Origin: Liolophura sinensis
Taxonomy: Eukaryota > Mollusca > Polyplacophora > Chitonida > Chitonidae
Length of the DNA: 64,000 bases
Direction of reading: 5' to 3'
Assembly (NCBI RefSeq): GCF_032854445.1
Contig: NC_088295.1
Location: 24,417,385 to 24,481,384 of the forward strand
Shown here in pieces: positions 36,322-49,800 of this stretch. How positions within the stretch are numbered: position 1 is the stretch's first letter; every line of letters begins with the position of its first letter. The notes beneath the pieces were generated by a model. That model ran no database searches. It was not told where the DNA came from and saw only the letters and a list, made by a program, of their open reading frames with translations. The position numbers and the translations under genes were made by a program.

Positions 36322-39300
36322 TGCAACACTGCGAGGCCTGGCGTTGTCCAAACTGCGGTTGACATATAGATTATGGCGTGGCTGACATTCCTGCCAAACC
36401 TTTCCTTTTTCATCACAACCGACATACACTTAGTAGTGTTTCCTTAAGCCGTAGCTGGCAGGCTTCGGAACTGGCTGGAACGGCCATTTCATCAGTAATC
36501 CAGTAACAGTTACTGTGAATTCATCAGAATACTATCTCTTTGCAAGTCGGTAGCTCTACAAATTAATTTCTCATTTCACAGCAGTGTCTTGTGATGCAGA
36601 CGATAATTTAGCCCATTTATTTCTTACCCCCAAACAAAACAATATTGACCCATGGTTGCTTATTTACAAATCCTACAAGTTTGGCGATGTAATATCTGAT
36701 AAACCGAAAGACCGCTTTAGCAATACAAAGAGAATGAATATAATTCATTGAACTAGAATTATGTTCTGGCAAACGCAATCTCGTATATTAATCACCTAGT
36801 TTTGGGCTGACCGTCCTCTAATCATGCAGGTTTCATGAAGGTACTTAATAACATCGTTAGGGTTTTTTCTGTTCCATTTGTCATATAGCTCTGCCAGACC
36901 AAGGTGCTGGTAAAACCCACTTCATTAAGAAGCATACTGAGCAGCGATTTTTCTGAAGTAAATCTAAATTAGCTATCTTCTTTTAAACCCAAATATGCTC
37001 CAACCAGGAGCTCAATGAATACACTTAATTACTATATCAGACACTGAGTAAAGTTTGTATAACAAAAAAGTCTTATTAGGCGTACACCAGTTTTGTTCCA
37101 GGATACAGCTTTGCTCCAGTTCGAGGGGAGTTGAATAATCACTATAGAAAACAATTTTGCTTTGGTCGATAGCTGTGATCTCTTGCTCTGGACACGTCAT
37201 CTATATTACCTTCAGTTTAATGTACTTGTCAAATAAAACTTAACAATTACATTACCAAGTGCTGTTGGGGAAACACGGATGTTATTGTTGATAGCCACGT
37301 ATGTAACATAAAATGACAACTAGATTTGACCTGATGACAGCAAAAGTCAAAAGTTTAATATGTCATGATTGTATTTTCTCATGTAAACTCCCAATGACTT
37401 TTCTAAAGCTGTATATTGTATCTGTTGAAACAGGGCAGTTTATTTTTCTTGCACATCTTATACCTCCAGCTGAAATGGCGATTCATCTTTAACACTTTCT
37501 CGTAAAGAAAGGGAAAGTAACCAGGTAAGGGCATAGTCTTAAAATTGGTACTATAGAGTCCTAAAATGGCATAAATTAACGATGTAAATATTTACATTAT
37601 ATATTAGCAAAACAGATTCTCTGATATTGCGATAAGACGTTCTTCACAACGATTGTTGACATCAATATTTTGGTACACATTAATAATAAATATATTCTTT
37701 TCAATGTCTTGGCAAACAATCAACGTTATATTATAAATGCAAGACTCTAAACCATTTTACATGTTTTCTATGTGTTTTCACATATTTCTATGTGTCTCAT
37801 ATTAGAAATCTAAGCACAAACACGTGTTCATTCTTGCTTTGAAAGGCCTATTCTGATCCAATTAAAAGTAAATGAACTTAATGCTAAAACCTACGTTGGG
37901 TAAGATCAGAGCAATAATTGAAATGTTGTCAGTTTTAGAGTGAAACTGATCAGTTTTCGGATAAATGAAATCGGGTTGGTTGCCGTAAGGGCGAAAATAC
38001 TCACTGGCAAATTGAGACAACCCAGGGAAACAGCCGACAAATTGACTACATTCTGCAGGATAAGAACACGAGAGACCAAAGCCTTGATTGTTATTCATTA
38101 CATGGCTCTAAGATTAATCTTTTTCTACCGGACCTTGAAAGACATTCTCTTGTCGTAAAAGTCGAGGTTTCTGTCCTCTGGCTTTACTTTACACCTTGGC
38201 CGTAAATGCTAAATTGGATTGATCACCGGGGAGACGGCACAAAAACTCTACTCAGATCTTTCCCATTTTCTTTACACTTGCAGCTGCTGTACAATCAATC
38301 GGCATTTTTTGGCAGAGGTCGCGAGAAAGCTGATGACATAGACCTAAAGAATACGAATGTGAAAGCAATTACATGAAATGTCCAAAGATGTAATAGAAGT
38401 CAGTCAGGATGGGCAGCATGCAGAACTCAAAGTTCTAATTGTCAAATATCAATGGAATTTTTAAAGGCATTAACAACATAGAGTGGGAAATGCAATGTCC
38501 GTTCTATGTTCTCTTGCAGAGTCCATGCCTTAAGGTTCCCTCTCAAATCCACCAAGCTCGAAGTCCACGTAAACACCTGGCGACACGACATCGGTTAGCG
38601 TTGTGCATGAGACCTGTCTTTGAACAGACCAACACAACTGCCTACTAACGAGCTGTTATACAGTTCTGCAATTCAATCGAGCATTTTGTAACGGCCAGGC
38701 GTTAAACTCGGAATGACTCTCATATCCGGCCTCCGGTTGTCATAGACACAGAATGTATGAAATGCGTTGCGGAATTTCTCCGTGGCTGTCTGCGGATATT
38801 GGTGTAATAAAGTGAATTTAGAACCAAACCTGACACAATTGACCCAGTTACCAGAAAATTCGCTGTTTCTTGTCGTTACCTCTTTAAACATTCACCCAGT
38901 ACTTCATTAGATGGTACCACCGCAGTCAAACACACACTTGTAGGCTAAACCACAACAGGTCAATTTGTGGGGTACAGACAAAATTGGTCAATTTAGCGGG
39001 TTTGTTATTCAAATAAAGTGTTTCCATACAGAGGGTTCCAAGGATAGAAAGTTCTTTGTAGTCACAGCAATAAAAATGGTGAAGAAAGATTTAAGATTGA
39101 AGAAAGACATCATTTATGAATTGCTCTTTATATTTCGATTATGAATATAGTGCATTCAGGATGGCCACATAAACAAAGGCTGATGTTTTGAATGCCGTCT
39201 AATCACAATGTCAGTCATGTGTTAGTACGCATGAGTGCATTAAAGCTGAGGGTGTGTCCCGAGACAACGCTTTTGTTTCGTTTGAAGCGCAAAATATTAA

Positions 39301-41660
39301 AAAACCGCAGACAGGTAAAAAAAACTTTGCAATTAATATGAGAAAGTGGAATTTTACTGTGGTCATGGTTATGAATAAACGTTAACAACACACAAATGTA
39401 CGGAAAGCACTGAAACATCTGCCAAGTATGCCTACATATTCTAAAAACACTGCCATATGTACATATGTAAGTACACGTATATCCCATATAACTGTGTTTG
39501 TTTCCTTTCACCTGTCCACATATACGGTATGTCGGCAAAAAAGAGGATTGCTGGAAAAAACCTTTCTAAAGCAAGATGATGCAGCTTGACGAAAAGACAC
39601 CCATTTTCTTCCTGCAATATTATAGCTTTGCTTAATAATAAATTATTCCTTAAATTCACAAATGTCAGCCATGAGGAATCCTGTACTTCACTGTAGAATA
39701 AGCTAATTTGCAGATAAAAGATACATCTTTATACACGCATGTCTTCATGGGAAGAACTAAACGCGTGTGTGGCTTACGAGGTGGGAAGTTTACACAGATC
39801 AAAGACTCCCTTGCCGTGATCGAAAGTCACTGTTCGAAGATTGCCACATCTTGGTTTATGGAACATAGTTAAGTGGCTGATTCATCATTCCTGCTTCTAT
39901 GGCCAGCGGTCGCAGTACCGTCTGTTGACCACTGGCGCTGCTTATCAGATTTCCTGCTCCAGGAATCGCAGTATTGTGGATTTGAAAAAGATACGGCTTG
40001 GACATCAACACCTAAAGTAGTCGACCAGCCGATGATGGCATCAGCTTTTAGCGTCCGGCCAGTGGGATTAACAACCAATGAATATATTACTGTGACTGGC
40101 CATGTGTTGCAGTGCTCGTAACAAACCCCATGCCCCGGTGCCCATCTCACAGGAGTTATCCTGACCCTATTGACCACTCAATAGTTTCAGCTCTCTCCAG
40201 ATATCTATAATACATATTATCCATTTATTGCTCCTAGATTTACGGCCATATCTAGATGGCCGTAGCAATCCACAAGGGAGGAATTGTAGGAGAAGCAATC
40301 ATTAATTAAAAACGGAAGGTCGTTAGTGTTCACGAAACGATGTATAGCTTTTGGTTGTATTGATCGTTGTGGAAGTTGACAAGCCCTGTTCTCTGCCAGG
40401 ATGGGTTTTATGTGAGCTTTAATCGACCCTTGTCGTACATCTGCCCAATTATGCTCAGATACCCTTCTGTCCCTGTTCCCTACTGCAAATCCCCGGCAGT
40501 AAATCCGGCCATTCCAGCTCATAGAGCCTTGGGTTTCGCCGAATCTCCTAGTACCTTTCACACCATTAGCGATAATTAAAATAACTTATTTTCGAAAAAA
40601 AAATGATGGCGTGTGCTAAATCATTGCATGTACATAGCTCACATTTTTGTAAAAGATTTCGTAGAAGGTCCCCGATATTTCACGCAATTTTTTTTTCATG
40701 TCACCTTGCGCGAATGATGAGCAAATATGAATGAAAATTTTCTGGAGTAGAAATAAACTAAATGCGCTAAAGATGGAAGATTATTGAGGAAGAGCAGCAC
40801 GGACGTAGAGGGCATCTGAAGTGCAGTGTTTTTAGACAAGATCTAGGTTTGGCACAAACATTCCTTCCATTTACCAAATGCAGTCGTTTTCACAATGTTG
40901 AGGACGCTCTGCAAGATTTACACTTGGTACGCTGAAACGCGACAGAGTAACTCATTGATTTACGAGGGCCAATCCAAACGAGAAGGGGCGCGGGTTCAAT
41001 CCCATAGTGAGAATTTGTAGGTTGCACCTACCATCTTTGTTCGCGGGACGTTGGCAACAATAGACTCTCTAGGGCTGGTGTTTGGTCATTTGCACAGTTT
41101 TACGCTGAATAATCCACCAATACGACTTGCAAGAGTGCAAAAAAATACAATGTCACGGGCGATGCTTCTCTCCAGAGAGAACATTGCCAAATTACTTACG
41201 AGCTATCCTTCTTGTGACATATACAGATTTGCAAATAACATTGGTGGAAGACCGGTGGTCATCAACGAACTCAACCAATAGACTACGCAAAAAATGCCGC
41301 ACGAGCATCATCGACCACTAATATTAACCAAAACCCCACGAATAGTGAGAGTAAGGAAATCTGCAAATTCCTTGTCCAAGGCCGGATTCGCTGTTAGATT
41401 GTTCATCGAAATTTGGAACGTTGAGAATGTCTCACAATAACGTAAAAAGTAACAGTTCAGTCATGACTACAACTAAATTACCGGGTGTATAAGTAAATGT
41501 AGCTCTTTTCTTTTATTAAGTAAATTTGTTCCAACTGTTTTATGCTGGATTTGCCTTATATTGTATAGTAATTAAACATTAACAGTCAATTTTTTCCCAT
41601 TTCGATTTGAGGATATTTCATTGCAGGAAATTAGTAAGTACAAGAGATGAATTGAAGAGC
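36322..41660. other. No supported gene; one weak exon-like frame near 39970-40121
   Basis: The frame with the best composition is plus 39873-40121, whose last 50 codons (ending AFSVRPVGLTTNEYITVTGH and VLQCS before TAA) look protein-like and could follow an acceptor ctgctccag near 39962. I recognise no family and similar open stretches occur by chance. Other frames (39215-39659 minus, 40217-40561 minus, 37862-38158 both strands) show nothing. Confidence 0.4.
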
Positions 41661-41905
41661 TTCAGTTGTGCTAGAATAAAAGGCATGCTTTAGTGCTAGA
41701 ATAAAAGGCTTGTTCTAGTGCTAGAATAAACGGTTTGCTCTAGTGCTAGAATAGAAGGCTTGTCTTGGTGCTAAAATAAAAGGCTTGCTCTAGTGCTAGA
41801 ATAAACGGCTGGCTCTAGTGCTAGAAAAAAAAGGCTTGCTTTAGTGCTAGAGTAAAAGTCGTGCTCTAGTACTAGAATAAAAGGCTGACTCTAGTGCTAG
41901 AATAT
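41661..41905. repeat. 25-bp minisatellite, about 10 copies
   Basis: The unit starts ctagaataaaaggcttgctc and ends tagtg, and repeats head to tail with scattered substitutions and one small insertion. Many copies carry aataaa, so on the plus strand the array offers a series of polyadenylation-signal-like hexamers. It ends abruptly at the hairpin that follows. Confidence 0.93.
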
Positions 41906-41966
41906 CCTTTTACGATTTTTGTGTTACCAACTTCATAGTTGTTCGCAAGACAAAAATCGTGAAAGG
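41906..41966. repeat. 17-bp inverted repeat at the end of the 25-bp minisatellite
   Basis: The arms ccttttacgatttttgt (41906-41922) and acaaaaatcgtgaaagg (41950-41966) pair along their whole length except one position that would be a G:T pair, around a 27-base loop. It abuts the last minisatellite copy, so the foldback may mark a break or replication-stall point from which the array expanded. Confidence 0.8.
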
Positions 41967-44900
41967 AAAGAACTCAATACTAAGAGAGCTTTTGCCAATT
42001 AACAGCAGGTTGACACGGTTGTAAAGTGATAATAAATAATTCAAAATACCTTTAAGGAAATATATGTCAGCATTCTAAGTGAATAAATGCACGAACTGAA
42101 AATGGCAAAGTTTTTGACACACTAACAAATGTCAACTGTTTACATTCGTATGAAACACGAATTTATTCGTTGTTACAATAATCAGAATTCCTAACATGCT
42201 CACTGTCCACAATGCACGTGATATAAGCAAATACAGATAAATCTATAGTCATTTGTGTTAGGGTGTATTAACTAGGTTCCATTGTTTGTAGTCATTAATT
42301 ATGAAGTGGGGTACAGAATATCTGTGTGAAATCAGCACGTGTTGTCAACATTTGGTTTTTTTATTGGAGGTAAACAAATCCACCACAGCTCTGTGATACG
42401 ATGAGTGGTTTAGCTGGAGGGGCTAACGATCACGCCACGGGGTGCTGAACGAGCCAGAAGAGATGTTAGTGAACGGAGCACAAATTTTGTGCTCCGTGAG
42501 AACTGTATGGACTCTAGTGAGAACTGTATGGACATATCCATGGCTGTTTCCCTTTGTGTTTTAGTGTACTGGGAATCGGTGTAACGGCAAAAAGCCAAGG
42601 TTTCAGTGGTGATACCCATAGGTGGACCACTCCTGGCATTGATTTTTTCCCGTACTAAGGTGACACGTCATGGCCATTATCAGCAGACTTTAACAGGATA
42701 TCGCTTGACAAGTTGGCCAATTATCCAGGGTTCTAGTTGACATATCCACATGGTCGGGTAAGCGACAAACACCGATGCTTAAGTACTGATTCCATCATAC
42801 TGAACGGGCTATTATACAACATTACATTACATCTATATAAGACTAGCGAGACAGGCTAATAAAACCTATACTCTTCAAAACTGTTAATTAATTTAAAAGC
42901 ATTAAACTAAGCGGAATGCAAAATGATGTATCGCTTTTTTATTTCGTACATAAGCAATCGTACTGTATAATCCTGTTGTGGTACAGACTTCCGCGTACAT
43001 AGTTTACGCAACAAATAAATGTTGACTGCAAGGTAAATGTTTCACAACTGCGAAACAACCACTTTTGTATTCCCCCGCGATCCTCTCGTGTTCCGAGCAG
43101 TTCAAACTGACAACTGATAACATTGCTTCGTTACCGCTCACGAAGATTCTTTACAGATAATTTCTAAAAGTGATTAATTATTAAAACAGTTTTTTCGTCG
43201 ATGCATTTTAATTTGAATCACGTATCGAACAGCCATAACTCACATTTGCTGAATCAGTTTATTCAATCGAGAGATTGTGAATAGCAAGCCTGGTTCCCAT
43301 TGAAAACGTCCGGGTGAAGTTAGGAAATCTTTAGGTGGGATCAGAGGCTGGGATAACATTCTGTACCTGTAAGCCCACCTGGGAGCCGAAGAGCAACGAA
43401 AATTAATTAGATATGAAGAAAAAACACACCATAAACACGAACATTTTATCTGGCAATCTTCAGAAATAGAGCTGATAAATGAGGAAATTGCATATCGGAG
43501 CCAGTCTGCGTGCAGTTCAACTATTGATGGGTTGTTAGCGAATCTAGATCACGTCCTTCGAGAATTAGGAGTACGGGGAAACATTACAGTATAACAGTAT
43601 TAGAAACTGATTCTCCTGTTGAATGGATTTATTAGTACCCTGTGCTAGTGAATGTCAATATATTAAAAACCTAAGATGGGATTAGTTTCTATTAGAGCTT
43701 TTGATGAGTGTAAGAGAAACTAGCACGGCTTCATTACAACACATAGATCAAGCCGTAAGTTGCCATACGTTAGACTTTTAATAAAATTGTATCTTTGTGT
43801 GCCGCACTTCAATACGGAAATCAAGAAACGCTATAGACAACAAGCTTGCATTTACGATAATATTTTTAAGTATCCTATACAACAAGAGAGTAAGCTTTAT
43901 TGAGTGTTCAACACGACTTAACACGATGGAAACATCCGGTTTTCGACAAAAAGTAAATTGTTTTAGAGTCTGCATAAGCGGCACGGAGTAATTCTATACA
44001 CTTGCCGCGTATTGAACCAGACTTAATGTAAGATCTCTCAGCGTTGAGCCGGAAGACATAAAAACGCCGCCTAAAGACGCTAAACCGTGCTCAAGCCTCA
44101 TCGTATTCGACAGTCGTCGTGTTTTACAGCCTCGTAGTTTGCATCTAACGCTGGAGATGATCCTAATAGAATACAAAACACAAATTGGCCCCGATTCATT
44201 CCACGTCTCGTGTTGTGCCCAGCCGTCACGGCATGAAACAGCGATTTATTAATACTGCGAAAGCTGGTGCCTCGATCGGCGTGTCACATCCCGACTACTT
44301 TCTGCTCTCTGTCTTCTATTTGTCTTCCTTTGGTCCAATTAGACTGGATGGGATTAGAAACTGCCAGAGTGTCGAGATAAATCAGAAATTCAGGCAAAAA
44401 TGAGGACATTAATCAAGAATATCTCCCTACTGGTTGATTCCTGGGTACCGCGATGACTTTGAGCGTCAGTGTTTTAATCTACAGAAGACCCCATTGAAAA
44501 CTCACCCCAGATTTGATTACAGGAAAAAAGAAGTGCAACTACACGTATTGGTAACAATAACTTGTTTACGTCTACCTGGTTTTCTTGGAATGATGTGAGC
44601 GTAGATTGGGTTTGCGTGTACGGACGCTAACCCCAGTTCGCCAGCAAGCATTAGTAACCCTGGTATTACACAGTCGGTCCATCTGACAAATACCGGAAAA
44701 AGACTGCGGATTGGTGCATCCGGTACCTATCGGCTTATTATGTTTGTAACAATGACCATGCATCGTCACTAACATGAATGTTTGTGACGGTAACCATGTA
44801 TCGCCACTGACACCAGATGAATACAAAGGAATCCAATGTTAGTAATATTTCAGTCTAAGATTTACTTACATACATACACATATACCAAGAGTAAAAATGT

Positions 44901-45032
44901 GTTGCTCATAGTAAAATTATAGTCACACTACATCAAGCCCTGGTCATGAACTGTGAGCGTCTACTGAACTCCGCTAAAGGTCAGAATGAATCAGATTACC
45001 TAACTGCTCATGTCAAGGAAAAGATTACTTAC
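41967..45032. other. No supported gene; possible intron of the 45033 exon
   Basis: AT-rich DNA with a perfect palindrome at 42473-42497 and conflicting short frames near 43778-44403. No exon that continues the 45033 exon could be picked out. Confidence 0.45.
42473..42497. repeat. Near-perfect palindrome: 12-bp arms around one base
   Basis: The arms acggagcacaaa and tttgtgctccgt flank a single central t. Immediately after it, gtgagaactgtatggac is directly duplicated with a short spacer (about 42496-42533). A palindrome next to a direct duplication suggests a local rearrangement. Confidence 0.85.
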
Positions 45033-45160
45033 ATCGTCAAGTTGACATCGTCGAAGTCCTCCATTTTTGCCAGACGACAGTAGTCCACCATCATGCCGGC
45101 CTTAACGAGGAGTTCTCCCCAGTTCCCGAGAAACAACACGTGAAAAATCACCCGAAAATC
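45033..45160 (-). CDS. Probable internal coding exon of an unidentified gene
   Basis: The exon is 128 bp: 42 codons plus two bases, entered in phase 0. The acceptor is excellent (ccttttcttttccgccggcag before 45160) and the donor is a perfect GTAAGT. The peptide reads DFRVIFHVLFLGNWGELLVK then AGMMVDYCRLAKMEDFDDVN and LT, with strongly coding-like codon choice and higher G+C than its flanks. The first half is hydrophobic and could be part of a membrane segment or a packed helix; the second half is acidic. I do not recognise the family. Partner exons should lie on minus to the right (5') and left (3'), separated by long introns. It is far upstream of the TRPC start on the same strand, so it belongs to a different gene. 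Confidence 0.65.
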
Positions 45161-46647
45161 CTGCCGGCGGAAAAGAAAAGGTCAGCGACACCTGACGTCT
45201 GCTTCATAGCTTATTGCTTTTAGTGAGACCCCGAAGAAGATAGCCTTTAGCAGGGCTATGAAATATCGAGCTCCGAAGCAAACCTAACGTGTCACTCTGG
45301 GACGAGCCCTACCAGATTTATGGCAACAAAACAATCGGTTATCAGGTGCTGATACACAAGTAATCAATGGAATTTCCACACATTTCCAATGACTGGCCAT
45401 TGGAAGGTGTCGTATACTGGACCCGTTGAGCTCCGCCGAGTCATTGAGAGGGGGTCATAAAACAGGGGTCCTATTGGTGAGTCGTGTTAAGCCATATCTG
45501 CAGTTAGCAGTCGATACTAGGGCCTTATCTACGACATAATTGGTCTCCGAAACTTATCCCGTCTTAGTGACGTTCATAAAGAGCCTCGATAACCCGAAAT
45601 CTTTACAGAGGAAAAGCGCACAAGTCATCGAGAGACATGCATTGGTGATTCTTAATTTCCAGCGGCTTCTGATAAAAGGTACGATAAAGGTTCAGCAGTG
45701 TGTGATGGCCTCGTGTGGTAAGCGTCCTCTGATTGCCTCGCTCATAGGCGCGGCCATGACCACTGTAACAGCTGGCCACACTTCCTGGCTCTCTCTCAGT
45801 GCACTGGGCTTCGGAATGGCCATGTGACCAGGACGGGCCATACCTGATCTCTCCATCGTCTACTCGGTGACTCAGGAACTTGATAGTAGTAGCGGAGTCC
45901 CGCCCCCTTCCTTGTCACGCTGTCACAGCTCGGTAAGACTAGGGGCTGTCTTCTGTGAGGGGGTCCCAATAGAATTCCAGCAGGATTCTCTCACTGTAAC
46001 AATACACAATCCCAGCATAACTTACACCATTGGACGGGTACCGCAAATCTTTAACATAATTTCTGGAATTCCTGAATGAAGAGTTCAGAAAAAAAGACAT
46101 TAGAAAAGAAGAATTCTTAAAGCAGGGGAGGATTTGGTATGTAAGAGTGATTGGTAGTCGGTCCAGATTTAAGAGGTTTGAGCAGACAGCGTTGTTATAA
46201 ATCAGATCGAAATACAATTAACACAGTGAATAAGTTTTTCTTGGCAGCTTCATCTAGCCTTCTAAATTACACTCCCCCTGGAATCTTGCATTAGACCCGG
46301 CTAGAAGATAAATCTTGAACGTTTAAATCAGGGATAGCCAAGCTGAGGGATTGTATTTAAGGTTGCTTTAGTGATGGGATGTAATGGACCTTTACAACGC
46401 GGTATCCGACATGGTCAATACTAGATCTGCTCTCACAAATTCCCAGTCTCTTTACACTAAGCATTTTCCGGAACATTTAGACAACATTACCAGATGGCTC
46501 GCTAGTTTGAACCACTTCCTGTACGAGTGCTCCACTACTGAATCCGTTCTTTACTGTCCATGCAAATAAAAAAAAACTTCAGCCTATGTAGCCCAACATA
46601 AACTTTTTGAAAGCATTGGTTATTTACACTTCAGTTTATGTGTGGCG
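45161..46647. other. No supported gene; probable intron or intergenic DNA
   Basis: A GC-richer stretch near 45400-45950 carries frames on both strands (45540-45827 plus, 45939-46217 minus) without motifs or splice support. Nothing is called. Confidence 0.45.
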
Positions 46648-46807
46648 TGACGTAAGCTTATCGCGTGACTTTTGACCTTGCGTGGGTGATTCTAGGACGC
46701 CGTGACAATAATCTGCAAACACAACAAGTAACATTGTTACTTCACATAAAGACAAGCCGGGTCACACTATGATGTCTTCTGACGTCATTACTACAGCGTG
46801 ACGTCAT
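46648..46807. promoter_or_regulatory. Cluster of CRE-like sites
   Basis: Two exact tgacgtcat elements lie at 46780-46788 and 46799-46807, 19 bp apart start to start (about two helical turns), with tgacgtaa at 46648-46655. The palindrome TGACGTCA is the consensus site for CREB/ATF factors. The spacing could place two dimers on the same face of the helix. No gene start was identified nearby, so any function is inferred. Confidence 0.4.
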
Positions 46808-49800
46808 AGGCCGTGATAAAGTGCGCCATCAATCGTATCTTGGAAGGAACAGTGCCGTTGAACAGTGTAAATCATAACACTTACAAGTGGATTAAGATTG
46901 AAACATGAGTATTTCAGCTGAGTACCTGGTGTAATATAACTCCAGGGTCCATTCACTCCAGCAAGGTGACCTGAATGTATGTCAGGAACAGAATTCCCAG
47001 TACACACCTTATTATGGGGGCATCTTTTTCAACATGACTTTACAAAAACGTTTTATATTTTTTCTTACCTTAAAGAGGCAAGATCTCCTTAATTTATGGG
47101 CAAACGATACATTAACCAATATATCACATTCCGCGCAGTATTTGATTAGCAAGCTTTCAGTTTTCAGATACATTAAAGCAAAAAACAAGGTAAATGGAGC
47201 CAGGTGAAGACTTCTCACAGCAATACACTAGCGAATATAGCCAGAGTCTCTTCAAACAACCAATCAAGCGTCGTCAGTGTTTGAATACCGTATAGAGACC
47301 ATAATTCTATCCGATTGTATTGACTCTGGGAGTTGCGCGTTATCACTTGGTTCTTTATTGGCAACGATCGTGAATCTCATGTAGTCTTGAACTTGTCGTG
47401 ATGTTATAAGGCTTGAAATACATTAATAGCCAACCGCCTGTCAATACCAAGTACAGACGGTGACAGTTTCTTAACTTCCCAACCTTGTCTTCCTACTCAC
47501 GGTTAAAACATGTTTATGTTTTTATTCTATTGGAGTCTATATTATTTATTCCTACTTATAGATCATATAGTGATTTATAGTTCACCAAAACACTCCCAAA
47601 TACGTTATCTCTTCGTGTGCATGTATTGCTTAGCCTAAAATCATGAGCTATCTTATCAGACGTCAGCTTATCGCTGTTAATGCCGATGTTGTTGGGCATG
47701 ATAAAGGGGATAGTATCTGCTTAATGCTCGGTAGCAGAACTCAGGCCATAGGTATTAATATAAGCGCCACCTCCCGGTGAAATTCGAGCCTCAGGTGAGA
47801 AACAGTGGAATCAACTTCAATTTGTGTGGTAAAATAAAAAAACATCTTGATATCAAGGGCCGTCCAGTTAAACCACGGGTTTTCAGGTGGCTTGGCTTCT
47901 AAATGATCAGTACCAAGTCAACCTTGAACGGGATGAGAGGATTCATCACACTTTCCACGCAGTGACTTTAATCCAGAACCTCGACGGAGGAAAGCTCTTA
48001 ACACCTTGTTTGCGATGTAGAAGGCGAGGACACAGTGCTGACGCGGTCGGTCACGAAAAAACTGGCTGGTAACAGTGTTTCTTCGGGCCGGTCAGTGTAA
48101 TCACTACAACCCGTCACATGGCATAGTGCCAAGTGCATTTAGTGTCAAGTAGCGTGTGTTTATACTAAGTGGATAATGGTATACCACAGTGGCTCTCGTC
48201 TAACTTGAAGTTGTTCATGAAATCATGAAGTTGGTCTTGGAATTGACGGGTATGAAGTGTTCTGGAAGACAGTGAAATGCCACACTGTAAAGAAACCATA
48301 TTTGAACATCTGAAAAATCAAAGTGAAATAAAGAAGAACATTAACAGTGTTATAGATAGTAAAACTTAATAACATTTTCTAAAAAAGATAAAATGTTAAA
48401 ATGCATACTTCAAATTAAACAGGTTTGAGATCTTTATACGTAATCCAGTCGTTGATGTTCTTCGGCATCGATATGAAAGTCTTCAGGATTCAAAAGTCAT
48501 CGAGTTTTACCTATGAGACTGGAATCTGTGTGGATGACCCAAACACGCTCGCCCTGGCCTTCAGGGCAATTTCATTTTCCCGCCAAATCAATTTGTCAGC
48601 TTCGAAAAGATGTTCCTTGTGTTTGTGCGGCGAAGAGAAACGTTACGTTTGGTCCATCCGGGCTCTCTCGATGTCCGTCAAGTGTCCAGAGAACACCCCA
48701 TGCCCGGCTCAGTAATCAGTCCTGGTTGAATGCAATCTAGCACAGATCTCCAGGGTTAAATCACAACCCGCTATTTGATTATCGCCGGAACACCCTACGC
48801 AAAAAACACAAACCGAGGTGCAATGGTCTGAATTCAAGAGCTCACACTCAGATTGTCTGTATCAATAATGCCCACAAAATATGCACAGAATATGCAGATA
48901 TGGATAATGCGCAAAATACTACACTAAATGTCAGAATCGAATTAGTGAGACCGGCTGTTCACTTCACCTAATTTGTAACGGTGTTTCATATACTCGGCTT
49001 GAAACTGCTTTGTTTTCGTACCAGCTCTTCTATGAAGTACCTGACACCTATATGTGTGCGCTATATGCAGGGCTGCAAATTGCTATTTGTAAATGAATAT
49101 GGCTATCAACATATACTGATGCTAAGGTGATACATAGTTCAGAGGCTGAGAAAGTTCATGATCTTATAACATCACACGGCCACATCAGATTATAGAGCAC
49201 CCTGTCTAGATTTTATTCGAGTGTATTTCATGCTCTCTCTTTATTTCGCAGGGATTACACTATATGTAAAACATCTTTTTGTAAAGGTATCAGGATGCTG
49301 TTTAATTAGCTTTCAAGTTCTTCATCATCTATATATATTGGTTTAATGGCAGCCCCATTCTAACGAATGATTTGTGCCATAGCTCAGCCTTTAATACCAG
49401 TAGGTACATGTATTTACTATATTACGTATATGCATACACACACACATGTATACCACACACAATTTTTCCATGTCTGGGTTTGTCTCAGTAAATACACACC
49501 GCAAACACTCAAATATGAATGACTAAACAACATAACTCTTGAGGAGGGATATTCACAGAGGACACGGAGTCACACCATAGTTTGGGGTTGACACAGAGGG
49601 TCAAACAATAGACAGACAGGCATGGATTAGCAAAAGGTTAACATAAAACGCTTACTGAGGCGTCAGAGCCTATTACGGCGCATCAGGAAGGAGGCAATAG
49701 CCTGAAGGAACTTAGCATTCTGTGGCCTAAAGATAGTCTCCATGGAGGGATGAAGGACACCAGCTTTAATGAACATAAATATATTAAATGGCCAAAAAAC

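Noticed and set aside
40217-40561. 114-codon minus-strand gene
   Set aside because: No motif or splice support, a plus-strand frame overlaps it, and frames of this length occur throughout the window by chance.
40980-41010. SINE or tRNA B box (gcgggttcaatccc)
   Set aside because: No A box at the expected distance, no SINE body and no tail.
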